Source: Bacillus sp. SJS (GTDB taxonomy: Bacteria; Bacillota; Bacilli; Bacillales; Bacillaceae). From it: 64,000 nt of DNA. Location: the NCBI RefSeq assembly GCF_000732485.2, contig NZ_JAQV02000009.1:1-64000 (forward strand), read 5' to 3'. Made by a program: the position numbers and the translations under genes. Shown here piece after piece: positions 16,877 to 25,120 of the stretch (positions are counted from its first letter, which is position 1; every line of letters begins with the position of its first letter). Below the pieces are notes generated by a model. The model was not told the DNA's origin. It made no database searches and saw only the letters and a list, made by a program, of their open reading frames with translations.

Positions 16877-18310
16877 TTAACGCTGGCGGGCAAGCTCTTT
16901 GGAAGGAGGCTTATGGATGGCGAGTCCTGCGAGATCCTCTACCGCTTCGAGCAGCCCTTCATTCATGCTTGGGTGCGGATAAAGAGGGAACGATAGGTCT
17001 TCCACCCTCGCCGCCATTTCAAGCGCAGTGATGCCGGTGCTGATCAATTCGGCCGCTCCGTTCCCCATTAAATGGATGCCAAGAATGACCTCATTTTCTG
17101 CATCAGAAACCACTTTGGCAAATCCGTCTTTTTGCCCTGAAAGAGAAGCGAAGCCGTTTCCTGCAAAAGAAAACATCCCTGTCTTTACTTTATGTCCCCC
17201 AGCTTTCGCTTCTTCTTCTGTTAACCCCGCACAGGCGATTGGCGGCTGGCTTCGGATGACCATCGGAATGAACCCGTCATTCCATTCGGCTGGAAGTCCG
17301 GCAATAGATGCGGCTGCGGCTTTCCCCTGACTGATCGCTTTGACAGCCAGCTGAATTCCGCCTGTAATATCGCCGATTGCCCAAATATGGGATAGGGATG
17401 TCCGGCATTCCCGGTCAACCTGCACGAAGCCCCGGGAATCTGTTTTCATGCCAAGACGGTTCAGCCCTAGCTCCTCTGAGTTGCCCTGAAACTCCGTCTG
17501 TAAATAAAGATGTGTTCCTTCAATTTCAAGCTCTGTTCCATCATCTGCTTTAAATAAAGCTTTCAGGGTGCCCTCCTGTTTCAGGGCTTGCTTGAGTTCC
17601 ATTCCCTGCTTCCATTTGATTTTCGTTTTTTTCATAACCCTTATAAGCTCTTTCTCTATGGAAGCATCCAGTCCCGAAAACCCGTGTTCATGAACCAGGG
17701 TGACCTCGCTGCCCAAAGACCGGTAGCTGAATGCCGCTTCAATCGCCGTATAATCGTTTCCATATAAAATCAGATGTTCCGGTAAGCTTTCAAGGCTGTA
17801 CAGGGATCTCGAATCCAGAATATATGGTGGATCTACTGCAGCGGCTGAATGAGAAACAGGGGAGGTTCCGGCTGCAATGATGGCGGCTTTGAATGAATAA
17901 ACCTGAAAATCATCTCCGTTTTCCACTCCGATCCGATCATCAGATAAAAACGACGCTTTCCCTCTGATCAGCTCCACCTTATGCTGCCGGCAAAGTGCCT
18001 CCACTCCTTTTCTCAAATTGGCTGTCACTTGATTTTTGTATTCAGCGGTTTGAGAAAGGTCAAATGAAACGTGGGACATGCTGATTCCCAAGCCGCCCAT
18101 TTTAGAAAGCTCTCCATATTTGGCCGATACGTGGGCGAGCACCTTCGATGGGATACAGCCCTGATTTAGGCAAACACCGCCAAGGTCCCCCTTTTCAACC
18201 AGGGTAACCTCCTTCCCAAGCTGTGCAGCCCGGATTGCCGCTGTGTAGCCTCCGGGTCCCCCGCCGATGATGACCAGTTCTCTTTCCTGCGCCAATTCTC
18301 CGACTACCAT
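16877..18310 (-). CDS. Dihydrolipoamide dehydrogenase (E3) of a 2-oxoacid dehydrogenase complex
   Basis: FAD- and NAD-dependent E3 subunit, 477 aa, reoxidising the lipoyl arm of E2. The FAD-binding GGGPGGYTAAIRAAQLG is near residue 16, the redox-active disulfide GGVCLNQGCIPSK near 45, and the second dinucleotide part near 180-270. The C-terminal interface has PHPSMNE with the active-site His. The NAD-site GxGxxG is degenerate (LYGNDYTAIEAA), so cofactor use deserves care. Its ATG shares a base with the E2 stop codon (TAATG). It is the last gene of the operon with the thioesterase, phenylalanine dehydrogenase, E1alpha, E1beta and E2, so it probably serves a phenylpyruvate complex. The name lpdV is used for the branched-chain version in B. 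subtilis. Confidence 0.92.
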   Translation of the reverse strand: MVVGELAQERELVIIGGGPGGYTAAIRAAQLGKEVTLVEKGDLGGVCLNQGCIPSKVLAHVSAKYGELSKMGGLGISMSHVSFDLSQTAEYKNQVTANLRKGVEALCRQHKVELIRGKASFLSDDRIGVENGDDFQVYSFKAAIIAAGTSPVSHSAAAVDPPYILDSRSLYSLESLPEHLILYGNDYTAIEAAFSYRSLGSEVTLVHEHGFSGLDASIEKELIRVMKKTKIKWKQGMELKQALKQEGTLKALFKADDGTELEIEGTHLYLQTEFQGNSEELGLNRLGMKTDSRGFVQVDRECRTSLSHIWAIGDITGGIQLAVKAISQGKAAAASIAGLPAEWNDGFIPMVIRSQPPIACAGLTEEEAKAGGHKVKTGMFSFAGNGFASLSGQKDGFAKVVSDAENEVILGIHLMGNGAAELISTGITALEMAARVEDLSFPLYPHPSMNEGLLEAVEDLAGLAIHKPPSKELARQR

Positions 18311-19491
18311 TACACCAGCTCCACAATCAGCAATTTGGGATGTTCTATCAGTTCTTTAAACCGGTTTGTAAACGCGACTGCCGCCGCCCCGTCCGCGACC
18401 CGGTGATCGAAGGACATGGACACGTTCATCATTAAACCAATCACAATCTCCCCGTTTCGGACAACAGGCTTTTCCTTCGTCGTATGGAAGGCCATTAATC
18501 CGGTTTCCGGATGATTAATGACAGGAGTGGCTCCTATGCTTCCAAGCGGTCCAACGTTGCTGATGGTGAACGTTCCGCCCGTAAGCTCCGACCGGATCAA
18601 ACGGTTTTCTCTCGCTTTTTCATTCAATTCCTTCATCTCTTTATGAATTTCCAGGATCGATTTCGTTTCCACCTGGTGCAGCACCGGTACGATTAGCCCA
18701 TCCGGCGAATCAACGGCAAGGCCGATGTTGTATTCCGATTCAAGGACAATGACTTCCCGTTCTTCATCAAGCTTGGCGTTGAATACAGGAAAGTCCTTTA
18801 ATGCCATGGCAGCAGCCTTGATAAAAAAAGCGGCGGCCGAAATGGAGCGGCCCGCTTCCTTCAGTTCGTTTCTGAAGGTCATTAGCTCTGTCATATCGAC
18901 TTCTTCAAAATGGGTAACATGCGGAATCGTTTTGAGGGAATGAACCATTCTCTTCGCGATTTGCTTTCTTCTTCCCTTGAATGGAATGGTCTGCTTTTGA
19001 CCTTTTGTCACCGGCACGGCTGCAGGTTTTTCTTCTGCCGCAGGCGCTTCCTTCACCGGTTCCGGCTGCTCTTGCTTCGCTGCAAGACCCAATACATCTT
19101 CATCCGTCACTCTTCCTGCGGGTCCGGTGCCCTTGAGCTGTTCAATATCAATCCGGTTTTCCCTTGCAAGCTTTCTCGTAAAAGGAGTGGCGAGCACTCT
19201 GGCTGAAGCTGGCCGGGTCTTAGGAGTGCTTTCCTTTATAGGGACTGCTCCTCCTTCGTCCGTCTCAATGACAAGAAGCGTCGTTCCTACCGATACCGTT
19301 GTCCCGGGTTCTATAAGAATTTCTTTCACGACCCCCGCCCCCGGAGAAGGAAGTTCTGCCGTCATTTTGTCCGTTTGCACTTCGATGAGGGGCTGATCCC
19401 GTTCGACTCTCTCTCCGTGTTTAACGAAATAGTGAAGAATGTCTCCCTCTGTCATACCCTCTCCAATATCATGAAGCTTGACTTCCAGCAT
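18310..19491 (-). CDS. Lipoyl acyltransferase (E2) of a 2-oxoacid dehydrogenase complex
   Basis: A 393-aa E2 core. Residues 1-76 are one lipoyl domain (GEGMTEGDILHYFVKHGE, lipoylated Lys in VQTDKMTAE). Residues ~105-145 are the peripheral subunit-binding domain (ATPFTRKLARE...GTGPAGRVTDEDV). A proline/alanine-rich linker follows, and the catalytic domain (~165-393) ends with SFDHRVADGAAA, containing the acyltransferase His and Asp. In this setting it would transfer phenylacetyl groups from E1 to CoA, giving phenylacetyl-CoA. A broader branched-chain role is possible, because the family does not reveal acyl specificity by motif. Family assignment is firm and the substrate is inferred from the operon. 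Confidence 0.92.
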   Translation of the reverse strand: MLEVKLHDIGEGMTEGDILHYFVKHGERVERDQPLIEVQTDKMTAELPSPGAGVVKEILIEPGTTVSVGTTLLVIETDEGGAVPIKESTPKTRPASARVLATPFTRKLARENRIDIEQLKGTGPAGRVTDEDVLGLAAKQEQPEPVKEAPAAEEKPAAVPVTKGQKQTIPFKGRRKQIAKRMVHSLKTIPHVTHFEEVDMTELMTFRNELKEAGRSISAAAFFIKAAAMALKDFPVFNAKLDEEREVIVLESEYNIGLAVDSPDGLIVPVLHQVETKSILEIHKEMKELNEKARENRLIRSELTGGTFTISNVGPLGSIGATPVINHPETGLMAFHTTKEKPVVRNGEIVIGLMMNVSMSFDHRVADGAAAVAFTNRFKELIEHPKLLIVELV

Positions 19492-19509
19492 CTTTCCACC
19501 CGCCTCCCT

Positions 19510-20511
19510 TTAATAGTGAATGACTTTTTCAACCGCCTGAATGATTCGTTCCGTATCAGGAAGATAGTGCTCCTCCAGTGAAAAAAATGGAACAGGTACA
19601 TCAAAACCGCTCACTCTTGTAATCGGTGCCCGCAGGTATAGAAAAGACGTATCATTGATAACACCCATCACGTCATTTGCCAGTCCCCCGGTAGCATGTG
19701 CTTCCTGAACGATAACCGCTCTGCCTGTTTTCTGCACAGATTCTGCTATCGTTTCTTTATCCAGCGGATAGAGTGTTCTTAAATCAATCACTTCACAGCT
19801 GACTCCCGTCTGCTCAAGCTTCTCGGCAGCCTTGGAGGCCTGGACTGCCATCGCTCCCCAGGCGATCAGGGTCACGTCGCTGCCCTCTCTCCGCCTGGCC
19901 GCTTTCCCGATTTCCACTCTGTATTCACCCTCCGGCACCTCTTCCTTGCCTGCACGGTAGAGCCTTAACGGTTCAAGGAAGAGAACGGGATCCGGATCTT
20001 CGATGCTTGCGATGAGCAAGCCTTTTGCATCATATGGAGTGGACGGACAAACAACCTTCATTCCAGGCATGTGGGTAAACAGGGCTTCTGCGCTGTCAGA
20101 ATGAATTTCCGGCGCCCGTATTCCGGCACCGTACGGAGCTCGGATCACCATTGGAACCGTGTATTTCCCCATCGTTCTCATTCGGATTCTGGTTGCATGG
20201 GTTGCGATTTGCTCATACGCCGGATAGATAAATCCGAGGAACTGGATCTCCGCTACCGGAATCATCCCATTGATTGCCATGCCGATTGCAGTCCCCATTA
20301 GCCCCGCTTCACTTAGCGGGGTATCCATCACCCGCTCTTCCCCAAACTCCTCCATCAGCCCTTCTGTTGCGCGGAATACCCCGCCGTTGCTGCCGATATC
20401 CTCGCCAAGCAGCACCACTTCTTCCTTCTTTTGAAGCATCGTACGGAGACCATCCGTAACAGCCTGAACCATTGTCAGCTTGTTTGTTTTCACTCTCATT
20501 TCCATACTCAT
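19510..20511 (-). CDS. 2-oxoacid dehydrogenase E1 beta subunit (phenylpyruvate candidate)
   Basis: A 333-aa transketolase-like E1beta subunit forming the thiamine-diphosphate active site with E1alpha. Typical segments are LGEDIGSNGGVFRATEGL near residue 36, DTPLSEAGLMGTAIGMA near 63 and IRAPYGAGIRAPEIHSDS near 125 with the conserved His. It overlaps the E1alpha gene by 4 bp (ATGA), giving coupled equimolar expression. It resembles both PdhB and BkdAB; there is no ptb or buk in the operon, unlike the B. subtilis branched-chain cluster. Confidence 0.93.
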   Translation of the reverse strand: MSMEMRVKTNKLTMVQAVTDGLRTMLQKKEEVVLLGEDIGSNGGVFRATEGLMEEFGEERVMDTPLSEAGLMGTAIGMAINGMIPVAEIQFLGFIYPAYEQIATHATRIRMRTMGKYTVPMVIRAPYGAGIRAPEIHSDSAEALFTHMPGMKVVCPSTPYDAKGLLIASIEDPDPVLFLEPLRLYRAGKEEVPEGEYRVEIGKAARRREGSDVTLIAWGAMAVQASKAAEKLEQTGVSCEVIDLRTLYPLDKETIAESVQKTGRAVIVQEAHATGGLANDVMGVINDTSFLYLRAPITRVSGFDVPVPFFSLEEHYLPDTERIIQAVEKVIHY

Positions 20512-21578
20512 CGGCCTGCACCTCTTATTTGGTTCATGTATTCTTCCTTCTGCTCCCGAATCGTCCAGGTTGGCTCCGCAAATACATGGTCAAACAAATC
20601 ATTGACATCAGGCGGAGGGAAGGCTTCCATTTCGGCAACGGCTCCTTCGATCTGTTCCTCTGCTTCCTTTTGCACGAGGTTAGCCCAATCGTCCTCCCAG
20701 ATTCCCTCATTTTTCATATAGCGCTCAAGCCGGAGAAGCGGATCGATCGTCCTTTTTTTGCTCAGGCTTTCCTCCTGATTTCTGTACTTCTTCGGATCGT
20801 CCGCTGTCGTGTGGGCACCGTATCTCCACGTCACGGCCTCAAGCAATGTCGGCCCCTCTCCTTGCCTGGCGCGTTCGAGAGCCTGTTTCGTATAAAAATA
20901 AACCGCGAAAATATCATTGCCGTCGATTCTGTAGCCCGGAATGCCGTAGGCAACAGACTTCTGAGCTATTGTCCTAGAATTCATCTGTTTTTCAATCGGC
21001 ACGGAAATCGCAAAATGATTATTTTGATTAAAAAAGACAACCGGAGATTTAAAAACACTCGCAAAATTAAGTCCCTCGTGGAAATCTCCTTCAGAGGTCG
21101 CCCCATCGCCAAAATAAACGATGGCGGCATTGCCGGTTCCTCTGCGTTTCTCAGCAAGAGCCGCCCCCGCAGCATGCGGAAGCTGGGTGGCAATCGGTAC
21201 AGCCGGAGGAAAAATTCGTTTCCCGCTTGGAACGGTGCAGCCTTCCATTCTTCCGTTCCAATACAACAAAACATGCGGAAGCGAGTGGCCGAAGGTAATT
21301 GCGGCAGCATGGTCACGATAGGTCGGAAACAGCCAATCGCGTTCCTTCAGAGCAGAGGCGCTGCCGACCTGCGCCGCTTCCTGGCCTTCAAACGGAGCAT
21401 ACGTGCCAAGGCGCCCCTGTCTTTGCAGAGAGATCGCTTTCCGGTCAAACGTCCGTACGAGAATCATTTTTTCATACATTTCCTTTGTAAGAGACTCTGA
21501 GATATAGGATTTAAATTCCTCGTTTACAAGATTCCCGTTTTCATCCATAATCTGAATCATTTCAAATCCGTTTTCCAT
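20508..21578 (-). CDS. 2-oxoacid dehydrogenase E1 alpha subunit (phenylpyruvate candidate)
   Basis: A 356-aa E1alpha carrying the thiamine-diphosphate motif GDGATSEGDFHEGLNFASVF (about residues 155-174) followed by NQNNHFAISVP. It decarboxylates a 2-oxoacid and acylates the E2 lipoyl group. The N-terminal segment YAPFEGQEAAQVGSASAL is of the pyruvate dehydrogenase type. It lies 15 bp downstream of phenylalanine dehydrogenase, whose product is phenylpyruvate, so phenylpyruvate is the most economical substrate. Substrate pocket residues cannot be read safely from sequence alone. Confidence 0.93.
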   Translation of the reverse strand: MENGFEMIQIMDENGNLVNEEFKSYISESLTKEMYEKMILVRTFDRKAISLQRQGRLGTYAPFEGQEAAQVGSASALKERDWLFPTYRDHAAAITFGHSLPHVLLYWNGRMEGCTVPSGKRIFPPAVPIATQLPHAAGAALAEKRRGTGNAAIVYFGDGATSEGDFHEGLNFASVFKSPVVFFNQNNHFAISVPIEKQMNSRTIAQKSVAYGIPGYRIDGNDIFAVYFYTKQALERARQGEGPTLLEAVTWRYGAHTTADDPKKYRNQEESLSKKRTIDPLLRLERYMKNEGIWEDDWANLVQKEAEEQIEGAVAEMEAFPPPDVNDLFDHVFAEPTWTIREQKEEYMNQIRGAGR

Positions 21579-21593
21579 GCTTTCCCCTCCGCG

Positions 21594-22742
21594 TTATCGT
21601 TTAACGTTCCACTTCGGTTTCTGATTTGCCGTAAAAAAGCTGCTGCGATTCTTTCTTGCTTCAATCCGCTGTTCACAGAAAAGATCCGCGGCTTCTGCTG
21701 TACAAATGCTACGGTCCTCGGAATGTTTGTAGACCTCTAAAAGGGAGGTGTAAATGGCTTTTGTTTTCGTCAGCACCCGCTGCTTATTCGGGCCGTACAG
21801 CTCATCGGCCACTTGAATCAGTCCTCCGGCATTCACGATGTAATCCGGGGCATAAAGGATCCCCCTTCTCCAAAGGTCCCCTCCGTGCTCCTCCCTTTCG
21901 AGCTGATTATTGGCAGAGCCCGCTACCGCCTTCACCTTCAGCATCCCGATTGTATGATCATTAAGTATTCCTCCAAGGGCACACGGAACGAAAACATCAG
22001 CATCCACTGCATAAATTTCGTCACCCTTCACCGCCTTAACCGACCCCGGAAGCCCTTTTGCTTTTTGATTCAGCAGCTCGATCGCCGCTTCGTTAATGTC
22101 GGACACAAAGACATCTGCCCCTTCCTCAAGAAGACGCTCCGCCACCTTGAAGCCGACCTTCCCAAGCCCCTGAATGGCATACGTTCTTCCCTGAAGCGCA
22201 TCATCTCCCCAAACCGCCTTATTAGTGGCTTTAATGCCATAAATAACTCCGAGTGAAGTCGGAACAGAGGAGTCACCGCTGCCGCCGTATTCTTCAGGAA
22301 TGCCGACGATGCAATGCGTTTCCTTCGAGGCATGGACGAAATCCTCCGGTGACGTGCCCATATCCGTTCCCGTATAAAACCGGCCCTTCAGCGATTCGAC
22401 AAACTGCCCGAAAGCCCGGAACATTTCCGGTGATTTGTCTGTCAGCGGATCCCCGAGAATAACAGATTTCCCCCCGCCGAAATCCACATCCGCTGCTGCA
22501 CATTTATAGGTCATGCCTTTGGATAGCCGCAGAACATCATTCATCGCTTCATCTATATTGGCATATGGCAGCATTCTGCATCCGCCAAGTGCCGGTCCGA
22601 GAGTTGTGTTATGTATCGCGATAATCGCTTTTAACCCTGTATGGGGATCGTTGCAGAACACCACTTGCTCGTGTCCGCTGATTTTAGCGAATACATCCAT
22701 TCCCGCTGTCCCCCGTTCCTCCAATAAAGTAAACGCTTTCAT
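21594..22742 (-). CDS. pdh: Phenylalanine dehydrogenase (NAD+)
   Basis: Oxidative deamination of L-Phe to phenylpyruvate, NADH and ammonia. The protein has 382 aa; recalled bacillar enzymes (Sporosarcina ureae, Lysinibacillus sphaericus) are ~380. Catalytic lysines are K80 (GMTYKCAA) and K92 (FGGGKSVI). The stretch [19 protein letters not shown] has Cys and Asp-Val-Asp, where leucine dehydrogenases have Asn and Gly-Leu-Asn-Leu, and [15 protein letters not shown] replaces the leucine-type RYITAEDVGTT. The ending PKWNVKR is also the phenylalanine-type tail. [11 protein letters not shown] is the NAD loop near residue 190. ATG 22742 overlaps the thioesterase stop by 4 bp. It would supply phenylpyruvate to the complex encoded downstream. 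Leucine/valine dehydrogenase is the main alternative and is considered unlikely. Confidence 0.9.
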   Translation of the reverse strand: MKAFTLLEERGTAGMDVFAKISGHEQVVFCNDPHTGLKAIIAIHNTTLGPALGGCRMLPYANIDEAMNDVLRLSKGMTYKCAAADVDFGGGKSVILGDPLTDKSPEMFRAFGQFVESLKGRFYTGTDMGTSPEDFVHASKETHCIVGIPEEYGGSGDSSVPTSLGVIYGIKATNKAVWGDDALQGRTYAIQGLGKVGFKVAERLLEEGADVFVSDINEAAIELLNQKAKGLPGSVKAVKGDEIYAVDADVFVPCALGGILNDHTIGMLKVKAVAGSANNQLEREEHGGDLWRRGILYAPDYIVNAGGLIQVADELYGPNKQRVLTKTKAIYTSLLEVYKHSEDRSICTAEAADLFCEQRIEARKNRSSFFTANQKPKWNVKR

Positions 22743-23146
22743 TTCCTTCCTCCCTCAAGAGCCTGCTGAATTTTTGAAGAGATTTCTTCCTTCTGCAGGA
22801 TGACCTGAACCACTTCTCCCTTTCCAATAAGCCTGTTATCCGTATACGCTTCAACATCCGTGTAAACCAGGTTTCTCTCTTTTTTCACAAGCGTTGCGAC
22901 CACCCGTACAAGCGACCCCTCACCCGCAGGCGCAATATGCTTCAGCTTTACCGAGGCCCCCATTCCCTCTTCCCAATCCTCCAAAAAAGGAAGAATGATC
23001 TTCCTCGATGCCCACTCCATACTGTGTACCATCGAGACAGTGGAATAGACGGGATGAACAACCTTCCCCTCAAATTGAGCGAACATATCCGGTGTAACCA
23101 TCACTTCGCAGGCAGCCTGGCAGCCAAGCTCCATCCCCTTTTTCAT
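22739..23146 (-). CDS. FlK-like hotdog thioesterase
   Basis: A 135-aa single hotdog-fold protein of the fluoroacetyl-CoA thioesterase (FlK) family. The FlK catalytic triad Thr42-Glu50-His76 has exact equivalents at T36 (PVYSTVSM), E44 (HSMEWAS) and H70 (LKHIAPA), all with the same -6 offset. It is the first gene of the Phe operon, directly behind the operator-bearing promoter, with AAAGGCGG before the ATG. In this context it may hydrolyse phenylacetyl-CoA or a dead-end acyl-CoA to free trapped CoA, as PaaI does elsewhere; the freed phenylacetate could be re-activated by PaaK. The substrate is inferred. Confidence 0.85.
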   Translation of the reverse strand: MKKGMELGCQAACEVMVTPDMFAQFEGKVVHPVYSTVSMVHSMEWASRKIILPFLEDWEEGMGASVKLKHIAPAGEGSLVRVVATLVKKERNLVYTDVEAYTDNRLIGKGEVVQVILQKEEISSKIQQALEGGRK

Positions 23147-23198
23147 CTAACCCCGCCTTTACACGCTGAATTCGACATAATATTACAATAATTGTTAA

Positions 23199-23245
23199 TA
23201 ACGTTTATTTAACGCAATCTTATCATTTCGTTATATAATTTTCAA
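23199..23245 (-). promoter_or_regulatory. Promoter and PaaX-type operator of the Phe operon
   Basis: On the minus strand: TTGAAA (23240-23245), 17 bp, TAAGAT (23217-23222). The motif TAACGTTTATTTAACG (plus-strand reading, 23199-23214) begins 2 bp downstream of the -10, over the transcription start. The same 16-bp pattern and the same spacing occur at the paaA promoter, and a copy is present in the paaK leader. A repressor bound here would block open-complex formation or initiation. Confidence 0.75.
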
Positions 23246-23247
23246 TC

Positions 23248-23273
23248 AAAAAAAAGAAGGATTTTACTCCTTC
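23248..23273 (-). terminator. Terminator of the ABC transporter operon
   Basis: GAAGGA (23256-23261) / TCCTTC (23268-23273) stem, with eight T residues on the minus strand. It insulates the ABC operon from the Phe operon promoter that begins 3 bp further on. Confidence 0.85.
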
Positions 23274-23276
23274 CTT

Positions 23277-24092
23277 TCATGCATTCAGCAAAGCCCTGTC
23301 ATTTGCCATCTGCTCGCCCCGTATTCGCTGGAACTCGCTCATTAATTTTTCAATAGTAAGCTCCTTTTTCTTCTCTTCATCCACTGATAAAATAATCTGC
23401 CCTTTATCCATCATGATCAGCCGGTTGCCAAGATCCAGCGCCTGCTGCATATTATGTGTCACCATAAGCGTCGTCAGTCCGTATTTGCTGACAATTTCCC
23501 TTGTTAAATTGGTAATGAGCTCCGCTCTGGACGGATCCAGTGCTGCCGTATGCTCATCCAGCAAAAGAATTGAAGGCTCTGTAAAGGTCGCCATCAACAG
23601 GGAAAGTGCCTGTCTCTCTCCCCCGGAGAGCATGCCGACTTTGGCATTCATGCGATCCTCAAGGCCAAGATGCAGCGATTCTAGCGACTCTTTAAAAAAG
23701 TCACGGCGTTTTTTTGTAACCGCGGTTCCAAACCCCCGTTTTTTGTTTCTCGAATAAGCCATCGCCAGATTTTCCTCAATAGTCATAGAAGGCGCGGTTC
23801 CTGCCATCGGGTCCTGGAAAACCCTACCGATCAGTTTGGAGCGCTTGTATTCAGGAAGCGCGGTTACATCCTTCCCTTCAATTTCAACGATACCGGTATC
23901 GGGCGGCAGGACGCCGGAAATCACGTTCATGACCGTTGATTTACCGGCTCCATTGCTACCGATGATGGTAACAAAATCGCCTTTCTCCAATGATAGATTA
24001 ATTGAATCGAGGGCGATTTTCTCATCGAGTGTTCCTTCATTAAAAATTTTGTTAATCTGCTTTAGATGCAGCAATGGCCTCCCCCTCTCCAT
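23277..24092 (-). CDS. ABC transporter ATP-binding protein (aromatic amino-acid type importer)
   Basis: ATPase of 271 aa. Walker A is GSNGAGKST near residue 46, the signature is MLSGGERQAL near 155, and Walker B is SILLLDEHTAALD near 175. It overlaps the permease gene by 41 bp. ATG 24092 has only a weak site; GGAGAGGGGGAGG just after it would favour a TTG start at 24074, so the first six residues are uncertain. It energises import through the neighbouring permease and lipoprotein. Members of this three-gene type (ABC_sub_bind family) in streptococci are tied to tryptophan or phenylalanine uptake. Confidence 0.9.
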   Translation of the reverse strand: MERGRPLLHLKQINKIFNEGTLDEKIALDSINLSLEKGDFVTIIGSNGAGKSTVMNVISGVLPPDTGIVEIEGKDVTALPEYKRSKLIGRVFQDPMAGTAPSMTIEENLAMAYSRNKKRGFGTAVTKKRRDFFKESLESLHLGLEDRMNAKVGMLSGGERQALSLLMATFTEPSILLLDEHTAALDPSRAELITNLTREIVSKYGLTTLMVTHNMQQALDLGNRLIMMDKGQIILSVDEEKKKELTIEKLMSEFQRIRGEQMANDRALLNA

Positions 24093-25101
24093 TTACACCG
24101 TGAAGGTCTTGCATCCGTTCTTTGTATCTCCGCGCTTTGCGTTTCTTCTGGCGGCGCTGCTCCATCACCTTTGGCATGATGAGGGCAAAAATAACAATCA
24201 CGGCGGTAATGAGCTTCAGATCACCGGTATCAAGCCCTTCGACTTGAAGAGAAAGACTGATCACGATGCGGTAGATGACCGCCCCGCCAATAACGGCAAG
24301 CGTCGTTCTCGCAATCGTTTTTGTTCCGAATATGGCTTCGCCGATAATGACAGATGCGAGACCAATAATAATCATTCCAATCCCCATGCCGATGTCCGAA
24401 AACTTGGCATATTGGGCAACGAGCGCTCCGGACAGGGCGACCAGCGCATTTGATAGCCCCAACCCCAAAATGATCAGGGAGTCCGTATTGGCTGAAAAAC
24501 TCCGGATCATCCGCTGATTGTCTCCGGTTGCCCGAATCGCCAGGCCTGTTTCTGTCTTAAGGAAGCGGTCTGTCAGCCATTTAATGAAAAATGTAACAAT
24601 CAGCATGAACAGGAGGATGCCCCATCCTGAAGGAAGACTGCCTCCGAGCCCTATACTTGAAAGCAGGCTGTTCAGAGGAGCATCAATGCCGATATTCTTT
24701 GTAAAATCAGAGATGGCTGTGAAAATCGTTTCCGAGTTTAGCAGAGGGATATTCGGAACCCCGATTGACGTTTCAGACGTCGTTCCCATAATCCGCAGAT
24801 TGATCGAATACAAGGCAATCATCATGAGTATTCCCGAAAGAAGCGGATTGATTTTTCCTTTCGTATGCAGAACCCCTGTCATACATCCCGCTGCGAAGCC
24901 GGCCGCAATCGAGGCAGCGGTCGCAGCAACTGGATTAAATCCCAGGACAATCATGGCGGCTGCCACAGAGGCACCCGTCACAAAGCTTCCGTCCACGGTC
25001 AGGTCGGGAAAATCCAGTACCCTGAAGGAAAGATAGACACCAAGCGCCATAATTGCATAAATAATGCCCAATTCTACTGAACCGAATAATGCAGAAAACA
25101 T
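24052..25101 (-). CDS. ABC transporter permease (aromatic amino-acid type importer)
   Basis: A 349-aa integral membrane protein with about 8-9 hydrophobic helices. It resembles permeases of the branched-chain amino acid/ABC_sub_bind type, with the N-terminal SFRVLDFPDLTVDGSFVTGA segment characteristic of the YckA/TrpY-like group. The C-terminus is a basic tail (QRRQKKRKARRYKER). It forms one operon with the binding lipoprotein (19 bp gap) and ATPase (overlap). The setting beside phenylalanine dehydrogenase supports aromatic amino acids as cargo. Confidence 0.9.
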   Translation of the reverse strand: MFSALFGSVELGIIYAIMALGVYLSFRVLDFPDLTVDGSFVTGASVAAAMIVLGFNPVAATAASIAAGFAAGCMTGVLHTKGKINPLLSGILMMIALYSINLRIMGTTSETSIGVPNIPLLNSETIFTAISDFTKNIGIDAPLNSLLSSIGLGGSLPSGWGILLFMLIVTFFIKWLTDRFLKTETGLAIRATGDNQRMIRSFSANTDSLIILGLGLSNALVALSGALVAQYAKFSDIGMGIGMIIIGLASVIIGEAIFGTKTIARTTLAVIGGAVIYRIVISLSLQVEGLDTGDLKLITAVIVIFALIMPKVMEQRRQKKRKARRYKERMQDLHGVNGEGEAIAASKAD

Positions 25102-25120
25102 GTTGAATCGCCCCTAACTG

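Noticed and set aside
16877-22742. Branched-chain (bkd) operon with leucine dehydrogenase
   Set aside because: The amino-acid dehydrogenase carries phenylalanine-type motifs and tail, no ptb, buk or bkdR is present, and the promoter shares a motif with paa genes.
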